Assembly: GCF_029839275.1 (NCBI RefSeq)
Contig: NZ_JAOCAH010000013.1
Coordinates: 1 to 64,000, forward strand
Source: Pseudomonas sp. GD03944
GTDB lineage: Bacteria > Pseudomonadota > Gammaproteobacteria > Pseudomonadales > Pseudomonadaceae
Direction of reading: 5' to 3'
DNA: 64,000 nt
Shown here: positions 27,054 to 35,093 of the stretch, in pieces
Layout: each line of letters opens with the position of its first letter
Numbering within the stretch: the first letter of the stretch is position 1
The notes under the pieces: model-generated
Told to the model about the DNA's origin: nothing
Databases searched by the model: none
What the model saw: only the letters and a program-made list of their open reading frames with translations
Position numbers and translations under genes: made by a program

Positions 27054-27812
27054 ATGATCAGACCAGTATTGATAAACGACAGAGGCACGACCTCTTCTGA
27101 AAACGACACACGCCACACCGTTTCCATCACAACTCGATATACCAGACGGCCTGACGACTCGGGTTGGCTCGCGATCAGGCTCGAGCCCAGCGGCCGAATT
27201 GTCTCCCTCTGCGAGTTCACCAAAGTGCTCATACTCGGAAGCAGGAGTGGAAGAACATATTTTCGTATCGCCGACGGAAACGGGAGCTATGTTGGAATGG
27301 AGGCAAGCCTCCGAGACGAAAACGCAGCTCGCTACCTGTCAGGAAACGGACCGTCATCAGCCGCTACCATAGTTGTCACCTACGATGGCTTGCCGAAAAA
27401 TGAGTACTCGCCGGTCAGAAGAGACACCCAAAAACATCAGTGGGCAAGCATCAGCTTCAATGGCCTGAAGGCGCGCGCAACGCTCAACAGCATATGGGGG
27501 CGCGAGTACACACCTATTCCTGCAGGCCAACATCGCATCATGGCTCCTGACTACTCACATGCGAATATTTCCACAGGAGGCTATCGGCAGGCGCATCCTG
27601 GGCAAGTACGTTGCACAGATGTCTGGTTCCCCATTGCACTAGAAGGTAGCGAAACCAACAGCAGCCGATACATACACATTGGCCATTTGTCAGAGGGCTG
27701 CATTACCGTCTATGAGCTGTTGAAGTGGAACGCTCTGTACGATTACCTGATCAATAAACGCGTTCCCCGCAGCCAGGGAAAATTCATCGGCACTCTCATC
27801 GTTGAGTCGTAG
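27054..27812 (+). CDS. putative L,D-transpeptidase-like T6SS effector
   Basis: A 252-residue protein with GGAGG before the ATG. The best clue is YIHIGHLSEGCITV (residues 206-219), which resembles the His/Ser-Gly-Cys active-site region of L,D-transpeptidase-like folds. His208 or His211 and Cys216 would be catalytic. WFPI (191-194) and a following WNALYDYLINKR helix match unnamed proteins found next to VgrG/PAAR genes, as far as I recall. There is no signal peptide, as expected for a T6SS cargo acting in the target periplasm. The canonical SHGC is SEGC here, so the assignment is inferred. The PAAR gene precedes it and a lipoprotein follows. Confidence 0.6.
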   Translation: MIRPVLINDRGTTSSENDTRHTVSITTRYTRRPDDSGWLAIRLEPSGRIVSLCEFTKVLILGSRSGRTYFRIADGNGSYVGMEASLRDENAARYLSGNGPSSAATIVVTYDGLPKNEYSPVRRDTQKHQWASISFNGLKARATLNSIWGREYTPIPAGQHRIMAPDYSHANISTGGYRQAHPGQVRCTDVWFPIALEGSETNSSRYIHIGHLSEGCITVYELLKWNALYDYLINKRVPRSQGKFIGTLIVES

Positions 27813-27814
27813 GC

Positions 27815-28243
27815 ATGCACAAGTCACTCGGGTACCTGATTACCGTTGTCCTACTACTCCTGTCCGGCTGCGCAACCGCCAGCCCCCGATGCCATGACAT
27901 GCTGCAAGCAATCAGTACACCCCCTGCGTTTATCCAATACGAGCGCTGTGAGGTGCAGGCACAGAACCAGGGCGTTCCCGTCGTCGCCATTTACCGGATC
28001 GACGGGGCCGACGCAGCAGCGGCCGAAGACTTTCTTCGCGAGCGTTTCGGATTGGCCAGCAGCTTTGTGCGCAGTTGCTGCATGTGGGAGCTTCCGGCCG
28101 CGATCCCCTATCAGGAAAACGCAGCGGCGCCCTACTACACCATTCGGATGTACTCGGAAGAGACAGTGGTCAGCACGCGGAAGGACTGGCCGAAAATCCA
28201 GAATTTCTACCTGACCGTCACCACCTACAGCGAAGACATCTGA
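27815..28243 (+). CDS. DUF4952-like lipoprotein, probable immunity protein
   Basis: A 142-residue lipoprotein with lipobox LLSGC (Cys19). The mature part resembles DUF4952: CHDMLQAI...PAFIQYERCEVQAQNQG, YRIDGADAAAAEDFLRERFG, then the CCMWE signature. It starts two bases after the putative effector stop, so the two are tightly coupled. A lipid-anchored periplasmic position is what an immunity protein against a peptidoglycan-acting effector needs. The pairing is inferred from order and localisation. Confidence 0.7.
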   Translation: MHKSLGYLITVVLLLLSGCATASPRCHDMLQAISTPPAFIQYERCEVQAQNQGVPVVAIYRIDGADAAAAEDFLRERFGLASSFVRSCCMWELPAAIPYQENAAAPYYTIRMYSEETVVSTRKDWPKIQNFYLTVTTYSEDI

Positions 28244-28285
28244 CAACCGCCTGGCGGCCTGGATCATTGCGAGCACAGGTGCGTC

Positions 28286-28804
28286 TCACAACTCGAACCG
28301 CTGGTACCAGAACAACGCCACCTCCTCCCGGGACGATTGCTCCAGCGCGCTGTAGAGGTAGCGGTCGAACCCGCCCAGTTCGAAGCCCTGGCGCCGGTAG
28401 AAGCGGCACGCAGGCACGTTGTTGCTTTGGGTTTCCAGACGCAGGCCTGGCAGGCCGCGCGTCTTGGCCCAGGCGATGGCATGGTCCATCAACTGCGTGG
28501 CCAGGCCGGTGCCGCGAAAGCTCCGATCGACGGCAAAGTCATCGACCAGCCCGTAGCGATTCCAGTCCTCGGACGCCAGCAGGTACCCACACACCCGCCC
28601 CGCGGCCCTTGCCACCAGCAGCACCTGATCCGCACCAACGCGGGCAAATTGCTCGGCGTCGAAGTCATACGCCTTGCGGTACGGCGCCACGGGCCTGGCT
28701 TGCAGCGCCTCATACGGCGCGACCAGTTCGGCGGTGACCTCGAACGAAAAATCACAGTGGGCGATGGCGTCAGGCGAGAGCTGCGAGGCGTATTCGATGA
28801 TCAT
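28286..28804 (-). CDS. GNAT acetyltransferase, streptothricin-acetyltransferase-like
   Basis: A 172-residue GNAT enzyme. The start is the ATG at 28804 with AGGAGA upstream; an in-frame TTG at 28822 is less likely. The acetyl-CoA site is visible (DFAVDRSFRGTGLATQLMDH), as is the C-terminal LRLETQSNNVPACRFYRRQG stretch typical of the SatA/Sat4 streptothricin acetyltransferase group. These enzymes acetylate the beta-lysine part of streptothricin; the actual substrate here is untested. It follows the aminoglycoside phosphotransferase gene by 14 bases on the same strand. Confidence 0.8.
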   Translation of the reverse strand: MIIEYASQLSPDAIAHCDFSFEVTAELVAPYEALQARPVAPYRKAYDFDAEQFARVGADQVLLVARAAGRVCGYLLASEDWNRYGLVDDFAVDRSFRGTGLATQLMDHAIAWAKTRGLPGLRLETQSNNVPACRFYRRQGFELGGFDRYLYSALEQSSREEVALFWYQRFEL

Positions 28805-28818
28805 CGGCAAGGGTCTCC

Positions 28819-29634
28819 TCAACCCCAGGTCAGTGGGTCCAGGCGCAGGTAGAACGACAGGCGGCTGTCGTCCGCTACCGATAGGCCCAGCAGCTCGACG
28901 GTCAGGCGCCGCGCCTCCTGAGCCTGCTCATGGGTCGCCCAGCTTTCCCGGGCATTGGCCAGCAACAGGGAGAGGTCGACGTGCCGATCAGCGCGACCGA
29001 GCCGGCTCAGGTCGACCAGGCCCACGCAGCGCAGCGTTTGTGGATCGATCAGGAAATTGGGCAAGCACGCATCGCCGTGGCATACCACCTGATCGTCGGC
29101 TTCCTGCGCCAGGCGCAAAGGCAGTTCGGTGCGCAGCGCGTCGAGCAGCCGTGCCGGCGGAGTGCCTCGGTGCTCGTCGTCGAGAAACTCGATATTCACC
29201 GCATCGCGCGCGACCACGCTCTCGGCACGCGACCATGTGCCAGCAAGCCCACGCTCGAACGGGCAAGTCGCCACCGGCAGCCCGTGCAGCGCCTTGAGCC
29301 GATCGACCATGGACGGCCAGGCTTGCAGCAGCTCCGTGGCATTCAGCTCACTGGCCGGCACGCCTTCCAAGGCGCTCAGCACCAGGCAGGCGTGGTCCTC
29401 GGCGTCGATCCAGCCCAGCACGTCGGGCGAACCGACACCCTGCCCGGTCAGCCACAGCGTGCGCAGGTGCTCCGCCCGCAGTTCGGCAACCGCGGTGCCT
29501 CGGGCCACTTTGGCGAACGCCGCGCCATCGGAGCGTCGGTACACCGCATCGCCCGATTCGCCGTGGCTCACAGGCACCCACCGCACGCCATCAGGCGGAC
29601 TGGGTAGCATCGATTTCACTGGGTGGTCAGTCAT
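28819..29634 (-). CDS. streptomycin 3''-phosphotransferase-like kinase, APH(3'') family
   Basis: A 271-residue kinase; the ATG at 29634 (MTDHPVKSM) follows GTGGAG, although an in-frame GTG at 29658 is possible. It follows the layout of APH(3'')-Ib (StrA): GESGDAVYRRSDGAAFAKVA, LLQAWPSMVDRLKALH, CPFERGL, the catalytic VCHGDACLPNFLID, then VDLSRLGRADRHVDLSLL with the Mg-binding Asp, and the ending FYLRLDPLTWG. The family motif Gly in IDxGR is Ser here. The enzyme would phosphorylate streptomycin-type aminoglycosides. Base composition matches the chromosome, so it looks resident instead of plasmid-borne. Confidence 0.88.
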   Translation of the reverse strand: MTDHPVKSMLPSPPDGVRWVPVSHGESGDAVYRRSDGAAFAKVARGTAVAELRAEHLRTLWLTGQGVGSPDVLGWIDAEDHACLVLSALEGVPASELNATELLQAWPSMVDRLKALHGLPVATCPFERGLAGTWSRAESVVARDAVNIEFLDDEHRGTPPARLLDALRTELPLRLAQEADDQVVCHGDACLPNFLIDPQTLRCVGLVDLSRLGRADRHVDLSLLLANARESWATHEQAQEARRLTVELLGLSVADDSRLSFYLRLDPLTWG

Positions 29635-29739
29635 GCTCCACACTCTATCAGTCACCACGGGGGCTTGTTAGCGGGCGCGCGGTTGCGTAGGTTGCGCGCT
29701 GGTGGCCCGATGCCACACCGACTTTCAGGGAGAGAACGC

Positions 29740-30567
29740 GTGAGACTGTCCGGAAAATACGCAGCACTGATCGTGATGATCGCCATTTTTGCCGTGTGGG
29801 CGGCGGCCTACCCGCTGGCGCAATTGCTCCCCCGCGACACCTTCAGCGACCCGTTCGAACCGGTCTACAACGGCCTCAACGTGCTGTTCACCGCCCTGGC
29901 GTTCGGCGGCGTGATCGTCACCCTGTTCTTCCAGGCGGACGAAGCGCGCATCGCCCGGCGCGAGGCGGTGGAGCGCTCGATCTTCGAGATGTTCCAGACC
30001 TTCACCAGCCCCGACTTCCAGGACGTCAAGGACCGCGCCTACCTGGTGCTGCTGACCGCCGTGAAAGACCGCGCCTACGGCGAATTCCTCGCCAGCCGGC
30101 TGTTCGTGGTCGAGCAGCAACGCCTGCCCGAAAGCAGCATGGTACTGGTTCGCTCGCTGGCACCGGAGAAGCAAGACCTCGACGACAAGGCCCTTGTCCA
30201 CGCGGACCGCAACGACCGCCTGAGGCTCGACAACATGATCAACTTCTTCAACATGCTGGCTCAGCGCGAGTCATCCGGCACCGTGGTCAAGCACTTCGAC
30301 TTCGCCTACGACTGGTGGCGCCCAGTGCTGTGGATCATCGCCCAGTTCCAGCTGCAGCAATACGAAGCCTCGCCCACCATTCGCCAGTACTGCCGCAACC
30401 CGCTGCTGAGCAGCACCCTCAGGACCCTGGATGCCGTCTACGGCCACGCCCCGCTGAACACCTCCGCCGAGGTCTGGGCCTATATCAACACCCATCCGAA
30501 GCTCAAGGATTTCGAGCTCGACCCGAACTACCAAACACTGCCGGAAACGCAGCCCGCTCACCCGTAA
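29740..30567 (+). CDS. two-helix membrane protein, possibly AbiC-like
   Basis: A 275-residue protein from GTG 29740, preceded by AGGGAGAG. Two hydrophobic helices (about residues 7-27 and 45-65; second GLNVLFTALAFGGVIVTLFF) anchor a large cytoplasmic part that is helical and charged (RREAVERSIFEMFQTF onward). The arrangement, two N-terminal helices followed by a phage-Abi-like helical domain, resembles putative abortive-infection membrane proteins (putAbiC group). The similarity is of layout and a few residues, so the call is tentative. The RDD gene starts 13 bases later. Confidence 0.6.
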   Translation: MRLSGKYAALIVMIAIFAVWAAAYPLAQLLPRDTFSDPFEPVYNGLNVLFTALAFGGVIVTLFFQADEARIARREAVERSIFEMFQTFTSPDFQDVKDRAYLVLLTAVKDRAYGEFLASRLFVVEQQRLPESSMVLVRSLAPEKQDLDDKALVHADRNDRLRLDNMINFFNMLAQRESSGTVVKHFDFAYDWWRPVLWIIAQFQLQQYEASPTIRQYCRNPLLSSTLRTLDAVYGHAPLNTSAEVWAYINTHPKLKDFELDPNYQTLPETQPAHP

Positions 30568-30580
30568 CAGGACACGAAAT

Positions 30581-31021
30581 ATGGAAGTTTCACGCACCCG
30601 CCTGCTCGCCTTGCGAGGGGTCGCCTTTACCCTGGATCTGCTGTTTCTGGTGGGCAGCGTCTACCTGTTCATTCTGTTCGAGTTCACTGCGCTGCCAGCC
30701 TTGCTGTACGTGGTGGCCTACGTGTTTCTGGCCGAATGGCTGTTTCGCGGCTACACCCTCGGCAAATGGCTGTGCCGGATACGCGTCATCGATGGCAACG
30801 GCCAGCCCCCTGTCCTGCTGCAAGTGATCCTGCGCAACCTGTGCCGGCTGATCGAAACCAACCCCTTCCTGCTCGGCCCGTTGCCAGCAGCCGTCATCTT
30901 CATCTTCTCCCCTCGCAGTCAACGCATGGGCGACATGCTGGCTCGCACCTATGTCATCGAGTGCAAGGAACTGGCGGCGATACTGGAACAGATCGAGTAC
31001 GAGCAGCAGGCGCACGCCTGA
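30581..31021 (+). CDS. RDD-family membrane protein
   Basis: A 146-residue inner-membrane protein with three to four hydrophobic helices and the RDD signature: the first-helix ALRGVAFTLDLLFL and YTLGKWLCRIRVID. RDD proteins are poorly characterised; some affect ion exchange. AGGACACGAAAT precedes the ATG. It is the second gene of a pair with the two-helix membrane protein. Confidence 0.85.
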   Translation: MEVSRTRLLALRGVAFTLDLLFLVGSVYLFILFEFTALPALLYVVAYVFLAEWLFRGYTLGKWLCRIRVIDGNGQPPVLLQVILRNLCRLIETNPFLLGPLPAAVIFIFSPRSQRMGDMLARTYVIECKELAAILEQIEYEQQAHA

Positions 31022-31041
31022 TCACTGGGGCCCAACAACGC

Positions 31042-31421
31042 TCGCCGCTAAAGCGCCTCCCACGACCCGCGGCGTACCCGTGCTAGCGGCTTCAGCCGCG
31101 ACAACCACCACCCGCCGCCCGATCGCTCCCACGCTCCGCGTGGGCATGCATCCCGTGACGCTCTGCGTCACCCACCGTCATCGGCCTGACCACCTCACTC
31201 AGCCAACCAACCGTAGCGGACGCGGAGCGTCCGAGGCGACGCGCCCCACGCAGAGCGTGGGTGCGATCAGTCAGGATGCACGCCCGTTGCAGTGACCACA
31301 CTTGAAGCACACCCAGTCGTTACCCGGCAGTAAAGCTCGCCGCTGAAGCGCCTCCCACGGTCCGTGGTTATCCGAGCGCCCACAACACGCCCACCATCTG
31401 TGGGAGGGGCTTTAGCCGCGA
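31042..31421. repeat. REP cluster with one complete family B element
   Basis: This fills most of the 572-base gap after the RDD gene. It contains an inverted family A copy (31042-31063), a forward copy with a CTAGCGGCTTCAGCC variant (about 31083-31102), a complete four-hairpin family B element (31121-31269), and another inverted/forward family A pair (about 31338-31421). From 31422 to 31593 no gene is seen; it holds the upstream region of the carbonic anhydrase, including the dyad GTGACC-AATC-GGTCAC. Confidence 0.9.
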
Positions 31422-31593
31422 CAAGCCGTGTTTCGCAGCACAGGCCACCGCTCCAATAGTGGCGTTTTAGAGCCTCGCGTTCAGGTTCACTTAAGTAAGA
31501 GTGCTTATCGTTGCCCTGAACGTGACCAATCGGTCACGGGCGTTTGGTCAGTAGTCGAGAACGTCGTTCACGCTGTAACAGGAGATAAGCACG

Positions 31594-32313
31594 ATGAACT
31601 CAACCACTACCCGAGCCGGGACTATCCAGCGACCGGCAGAGTCGCAAGCCGCACTCGACACACTCATCCAGGGCTTCCGGCGTTTTCGTCAGGAGGTCTA
31701 CCCCCGCCAGCAGGCGCTGTTCAAACACCTGGCCAGCGCGCAGCAACCCAAGGCGATGTTCATCACCTGCGCCGACTCGCGCATCGTCCCCGAGCTGATT
31801 ACCCAGAGCGACCCGGGCACCCTGTTCGTCACCCGCAACGTCGGCAACGTGGTGCCGCCCTACGGCCAGATGAATGGCGGGGTCTCCACCGCCATCGAAT
31901 ACGCGGTGCTGGCGCTTGGCGTGCGCCACATCATCGTCTGCGGCCATTCCGACTGCGGCGCGATGAAGGCCGTGCTCAACCCGCCGAGCCTCGACGGCAT
32001 GCCCACCGTGCGCGCCTGGCTGCGTCACGCCGAAGTGGCGTGCAGCGTGGTGGAAACCAGCTGCACCTGCGCCGCCCATGAAACCCTCGGCGTGCTGACC
32101 GAGGAGAACGTGGTGGCCCAGCTCGACCACCTGCGCACCCACCCCTCTGTGGCCGCGCGCCTGGCCAGCGGACAGTTGAGCATCCACGGCTGGGTCTACG
32201 ACATCGACGCCGGCACCATCCGCGCCTACGACGCCAGCAGCGGGCGCTTCCACCCGCTGGAAGGCGACGAAATCCCCTCGGCAACGCCCCAGCCGCGCTA
32301 CGCCAGCGCCTGA
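31594..32313 (+). CDS. beta-class carbonic anhydrase
   Basis: A 239-residue enzyme interconverting CO2 and bicarbonate. Zinc ligands are visible: Cys59 (with Asp61 and Arg63 in TCADSR), His118 and Cys121 (VCGHSDCGAMKAV). Length fits beta-CAs of the CynT/Can type. AGGAGA precedes the ATG. The SulP transporter gene starts 108 bases later on the same strand; such pairs usually move and hydrate bicarbonate together. Confidence 0.95.
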   Translation: MNSTTTRAGTIQRPAESQAALDTLIQGFRRFRQEVYPRQQALFKHLASAQQPKAMFITCADSRIVPELITQSDPGTLFVTRNVGNVVPPYGQMNGGVSTAIEYAVLALGVRHIIVCGHSDCGAMKAVLNPPSLDGMPTVRAWLRHAEVACSVVETSCTCAAHETLGVLTEENVVAQLDHLRTHPSVAARLASGQLSIHGWVYDIDAGTIRAYDASSGRFHPLEGDEIPSATPQPRYASA

Positions 32314-32421
32314 TCGATCCCGTTTCTGCCCCGCCCCGGGGACCTGCTCAACGGCTCGCATGCAGCAGCCTTTGAACAGGTTCTCCGGGCGGTGGGCACC
32401 CTTTTGCCTGGAGAATGCTTT

Positions 32422-33933
32422 ATGACTGTATTTCGCACGCTGCCACGGGACGCGCTGGCGTCCGTGGTGGTCTTTCTCGTCGCCCTGCCGCTATGCATGG
32501 GCATTGCCATCGCCTCCGGCATGCCGCCGGCCAAAGGCCTGATCACCGGCATCATCGGCGGTCTGGTGATCGGCTTCCTGGCTGGCGCGCCGTTGCAGGT
32601 CAGCGGCCCGGCGGCGGGCCTCGCGGTGCTGGTGTTCGAACTGGTGCGCACCCACGGCATGGCCGCCCTCGGCCCGGTGCTGCTGCTCGCCGGGGTGATC
32701 CAGCTGGCGGCCGGCGCCCTGCGCCTGGGCGGCTGGTTTCGGGTCACCGCGCCAGCCGTGGTCTACGGCATGCTCGCCGGCATCGGCATCCTCATCGTGC
32801 TGTCGCAGGTGCACGTGATGCTCGACGCCGCGCCCAAGGCCTCTGGCCTGGACAACCTGCTGGCCTTCCCCGCTGCGGTGGGCGACGCCTTCAGCCTGGT
32901 GGGCGGCAACGCCCTGACGGCCGGCCTGGTCGGCCTCGGCACCATCGCCAGCATGTGGCTATGGGAACGCTACCGCCCGGCGCCGCTGCGTTTTTTGCCC
33001 GGAGCCCTGGTGGGCGTGACCCTCGCCACCCTGACCAGCCTGTGGCTGGCACTGCCGATCAAACGCGTGGAACTGCCAGCCAACCTGGGTGACGCCATCG
33101 ACTGGATCACCCCGCAGGGCCTCGCCAGCCTGGCCGACCCACAGCTGCTGGTCGCCGCCTTTGCCCTGGCCTTTATTGCCAGTGCCGAGACGCTGCTGTC
33201 GGCCGCCGCGGTGGACCGCATGCACGACGGCCCGCGCGCCCGCTTCAACCGCGAGCTGTCTGCCCAGGGCATCGGCAACATCCTGTGCGGCGCGGTCGGC
33301 GCCCTGCCGATGACCGGCGTGATCGTGCGCAGCTCGGCCAACGTCCAGGCCGGCGCCCGTGGCCGCGCCTCGACCATCCTCCACGGCGCCTGGCTGCTGG
33401 CCCTGGTCGCCCTGCTGCCCGGCGTGCTGCAGAGCATCCCGGTGGCCAGCCTGGGCGCGGTGCTGGTGTACACCGGCTGCAAACTGGTCGACCCCAAGGC
33501 CATGCGCAACCTCGGCCAGTACGGTCGCGTGCCGCTGTGCATCTACGCGGCCACGGCGCTGTGCATCGTCTTCACCGACCTGCTGACCGGCGTGCTGGTG
33601 GGCTTCGCCCTGACCCTGCTGAAGCTGGTGTGGAACGCCTCGCGCCTGCGGGTGAAGCTGGTGCCCACCGGGCCGCAGCGCGCCGAGCTGCGCATGAGCG
33701 GCGCCGCCACCTTCCTGCGTGTGCCGCAACTGGCCAAGGTGCTCGCCAGCGTCGAACCCGGCACGCTGCTGCACCTGAGCCTGGAGCGGGTCAACTACAT
33801 CGACCACGCCTGCATGGAACTGCTGGAAGACTGGGACCGCTCCGCCCGCGCCCAGGGCGGCGCCCTGGACATCGTCGAAGGCGCCGCCCTGAAACGCAGG
33901 GTGGAAGGCCGGCAGCGTACGGCGCTGGCCTGA
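32422..33933 (+). CDS. SulP-family anion (bicarbonate/sulfate) transporter
   Basis: A 503-residue inner-membrane transporter; ATG at 32422 after CTGGAG. It has 10-14 helices starting LASVVVFLVALPLCMGIAIA, the SulP GLITGIIGG and VSGPAAGLAVLV motifs, and a C-terminal STAS domain (about 420-495; LSLERVNYIDHACMELLEDW). With the carbonic anhydrase just upstream, bicarbonate is a more likely substrate than sulfate, but this is inferred from context. Confidence 0.9.
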   Translation: MTVFRTLPRDALASVVVFLVALPLCMGIAIASGMPPAKGLITGIIGGLVIGFLAGAPLQVSGPAAGLAVLVFELVRTHGMAALGPVLLLAGVIQLAAGALRLGGWFRVTAPAVVYGMLAGIGILIVLSQVHVMLDAAPKASGLDNLLAFPAAVGDAFSLVGGNALTAGLVGLGTIASMWLWERYRPAPLRFLPGALVGVTLATLTSLWLALPIKRVELPANLGDAIDWITPQGLASLADPQLLVAAFALAFIASAETLLSAAAVDRMHDGPRARFNRELSAQGIGNILCGAVGALPMTGVIVRSSANVQAGARGRASTILHGAWLLALVALLPGVLQSIPVASLGAVLVYTGCKLVDPKAMRNLGQYGRVPLCIYAATALCIVFTDLLTGVLVGFALTLLKLVWNASRLRVKLVPTGPQRAELRMSGAATFLRVPQLAKVLASVEPGTLLHLSLERVNYIDHACMELLEDWDRSARAQGGALDIVEGAALKRRVEGRQRTALA

Positions 33934-33939
33934 GTGCGT

Positions 33940-33975
33940 GACGGCTCATTTACCTTGGTCGGTGAGTGAGCCGTC
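33940..33975 (+). terminator. stem-loop after the SulP gene
   Basis: GACGGCTCA / TGAGCCGTC, a 9-bp perfect stem with an 18-base loop, 6 bases after the stop. No T-run; a possible terminator or 3' protector. Confidence 0.4.
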
Positions 33976-34010
33976 AGGTGGGATTCAGTGATAGCCACCG
34001 CCAGTGGTCG

Positions 34011-34257
34011 TACCCACCCTCACGTGGGCGCGATCACCAAGACTCGCCGCTAAAGCGCCTCCCACGGTCCGTGGTTACCCCCATGCTCGCCCCCCCAACC
34101 ACAACCTGTGGGAGGGGCTTTAGCCGCGACATCCCCGACGCTCGCCGCCAAGGCGCCTCCTACACGAACGAGGCAACCCACAAACGACCGGCTCGCCCTG
34201 AACCCATCGTTCCCACGCTCCGCGTGGGCATGCATCCCGTGACGCTCCGCGTCACCA
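34011..34257. repeat. REP cluster: family A copies and half of a family B element
   Basis: A degenerate CCCAC...GTGGGCGCGATCA end (34013-34036) is followed by an inverted family A copy (34044-34065), a forward copy near 34110-34131, a third, decayed inverted copy (34141-34162), and the first two family B hairpins (34206-34257). The spacer GGTCCGTGGTTA after the inverted copy is shared with the cluster at 31.3 kb, so the A pair was probably copied as a unit. From 34258 to the next gene nothing clear is seen. Confidence 0.85.
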
Positions 34258-34388
34258 ACCGCAACCAGCCACCAACTACATCGAGCCGGCATCCGTTGCG
34301 GATACAGGTCGTTCAGGGCACAGTCCATTACAGGCGCGAGCCAAATACCCTCACCCGCAAGCAAGCTGAAATGCATGGATTGCATCCG

Positions 34389-34703
34389 ATGAAAACAGTT
34401 GTTTCTTACCTGCTGGTCGCGCTTGTGAGTGCCGCTATCGGCTTCAGCCTTAGCCCAAGTGAAGTGGACAAATCGCTCGCCTTTCGCCTCGAAGAGCCCG
34501 CTCAAATCGCTACCCCCACGGGCCAGCAAAACTACCTTTTGCCTGGCGGCACAGTCGTCTATCACCAAGCCAGCTTCGACGAAGGCCACAGCCTCTACCT
34601 CATAGAGGTGATGTTCGATGGACAGGTACCCCTGCAAGAACTTTCGCCGAATGAAGTCGCAGAGCCGCTCTGGTTGTACAAGCCGGATGCTGCCGACCAG
34701 TAG
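34389..34703 (+). CDS. small membrane-anchored or secreted protein, unknown function
   Basis: A 104-residue protein starting MKTVVSYLLVALVSAAIGFS, an uncleaved or cleaved signal segment, then a soluble part with no Cys and a beta-rich look (YLLPGGTVVYHQASFDEGHS). An in-frame ATG at 34371 would add six residues. No family is recognised. It sits between two repeat-rich gaps, is less GC-rich than typical genes here, and may be an acquired or strain-specific gene. Confidence 0.55.
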   Translation: MKTVVSYLLVALVSAAIGFSLSPSEVDKSLAFRLEEPAQIATPTGQQNYLLPGGTVVYHQASFDEGHSLYLIEVMFDGQVPLQELSPNEVAEPLWLYKPDAADQ

Positions 34704-34752
34704 CACCAAGAGGGTCTAGGAACAGGTCCACGCCCAGCGAGCGCACACTCAT

Positions 34753-34774
34753 GTGGGAGGGGCTTCAGCCGCGA
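34753..34774 (+). repeat. solitary family A REP
   Basis: One forward copy with GGCTTCAGCCGCG, without its usual inverted partner. It lies 50 bases after the small membrane protein. Confidence 0.85.
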
Positions 34775-34833
34775 CCGACACACCTGGGAATCCCCTGTCT
34801 TGCCATCGCCCGACCCGCTCCCTATTCTGCGCA

Positions 34834-35063
34834 GGCCACGGTCAATCCCGTGGCCGGGTTTGACAGCTCGGTAACTAGGCGCGAAGTGCCATCTGGTGCA
34901 TGCGAAAACGGCGTACGTTTTTGCAGGCCCCACCATGCATGCAGTTTCACTGCAACGCTCTATGGCAGATCGCGTGGGGAGACCCTAGTGGTCTGCCGGT
35001 TCCGAGTTCCGGTCTGTCAACCCTGCGCGGTCTGCCTCCATTCGATTGACAGCGAATGAGGCA
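34834..35063 (+). promoter_or_regulatory. hairpin-rich leader of the BRO-N gene
   Basis: No gene is convincing in this 390-base gap (34704-35093). Four hairpins are visible: GGCCACGG/CCGTGGCC (34834-34855), AAACG/CGTTT (34916-34930), GACC/GGTC (34981-34993) and a long one, TGCCTC-C-ATTCG / CGAAT-GAGGCA (35033-35063), 31 bases before the next ATG. GGTCTG occurs three times (34990, 35011 and 35029). A similar arrangement, as I recall it, precedes small phage-like genes in other Pseudomonas and enteric genomes. I infer a structured leader RNA. A 102-codon open frame (34751-35059) overlaps it and is not supported. Confidence 0.5.
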
Positions 35064-35093
35064 GCTCTCCAGCCCAAACTTGGAGCGTCACTC

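Noticed and set aside
26540..28243. A type VI secretion structural cluster
   Set aside because: No tss, hcp or vgrG gene is in the window, only a PAAR-effector-lipoprotein set, so it is called an orphan module.
31500..31560. A tRNA or small RNA in the carbonic anhydrase upstream region
   Set aside because: Only a short GTGACC/GGTCAC dyad is visible; no cloverleaf or terminator follows.
34751..35059. A 102-codon open frame in the BRO-N leader as a gene
   Set aside because: It begins inside a REP, has no ribosome site, and overlaps the hairpins; its residues reflect the structured repeats.
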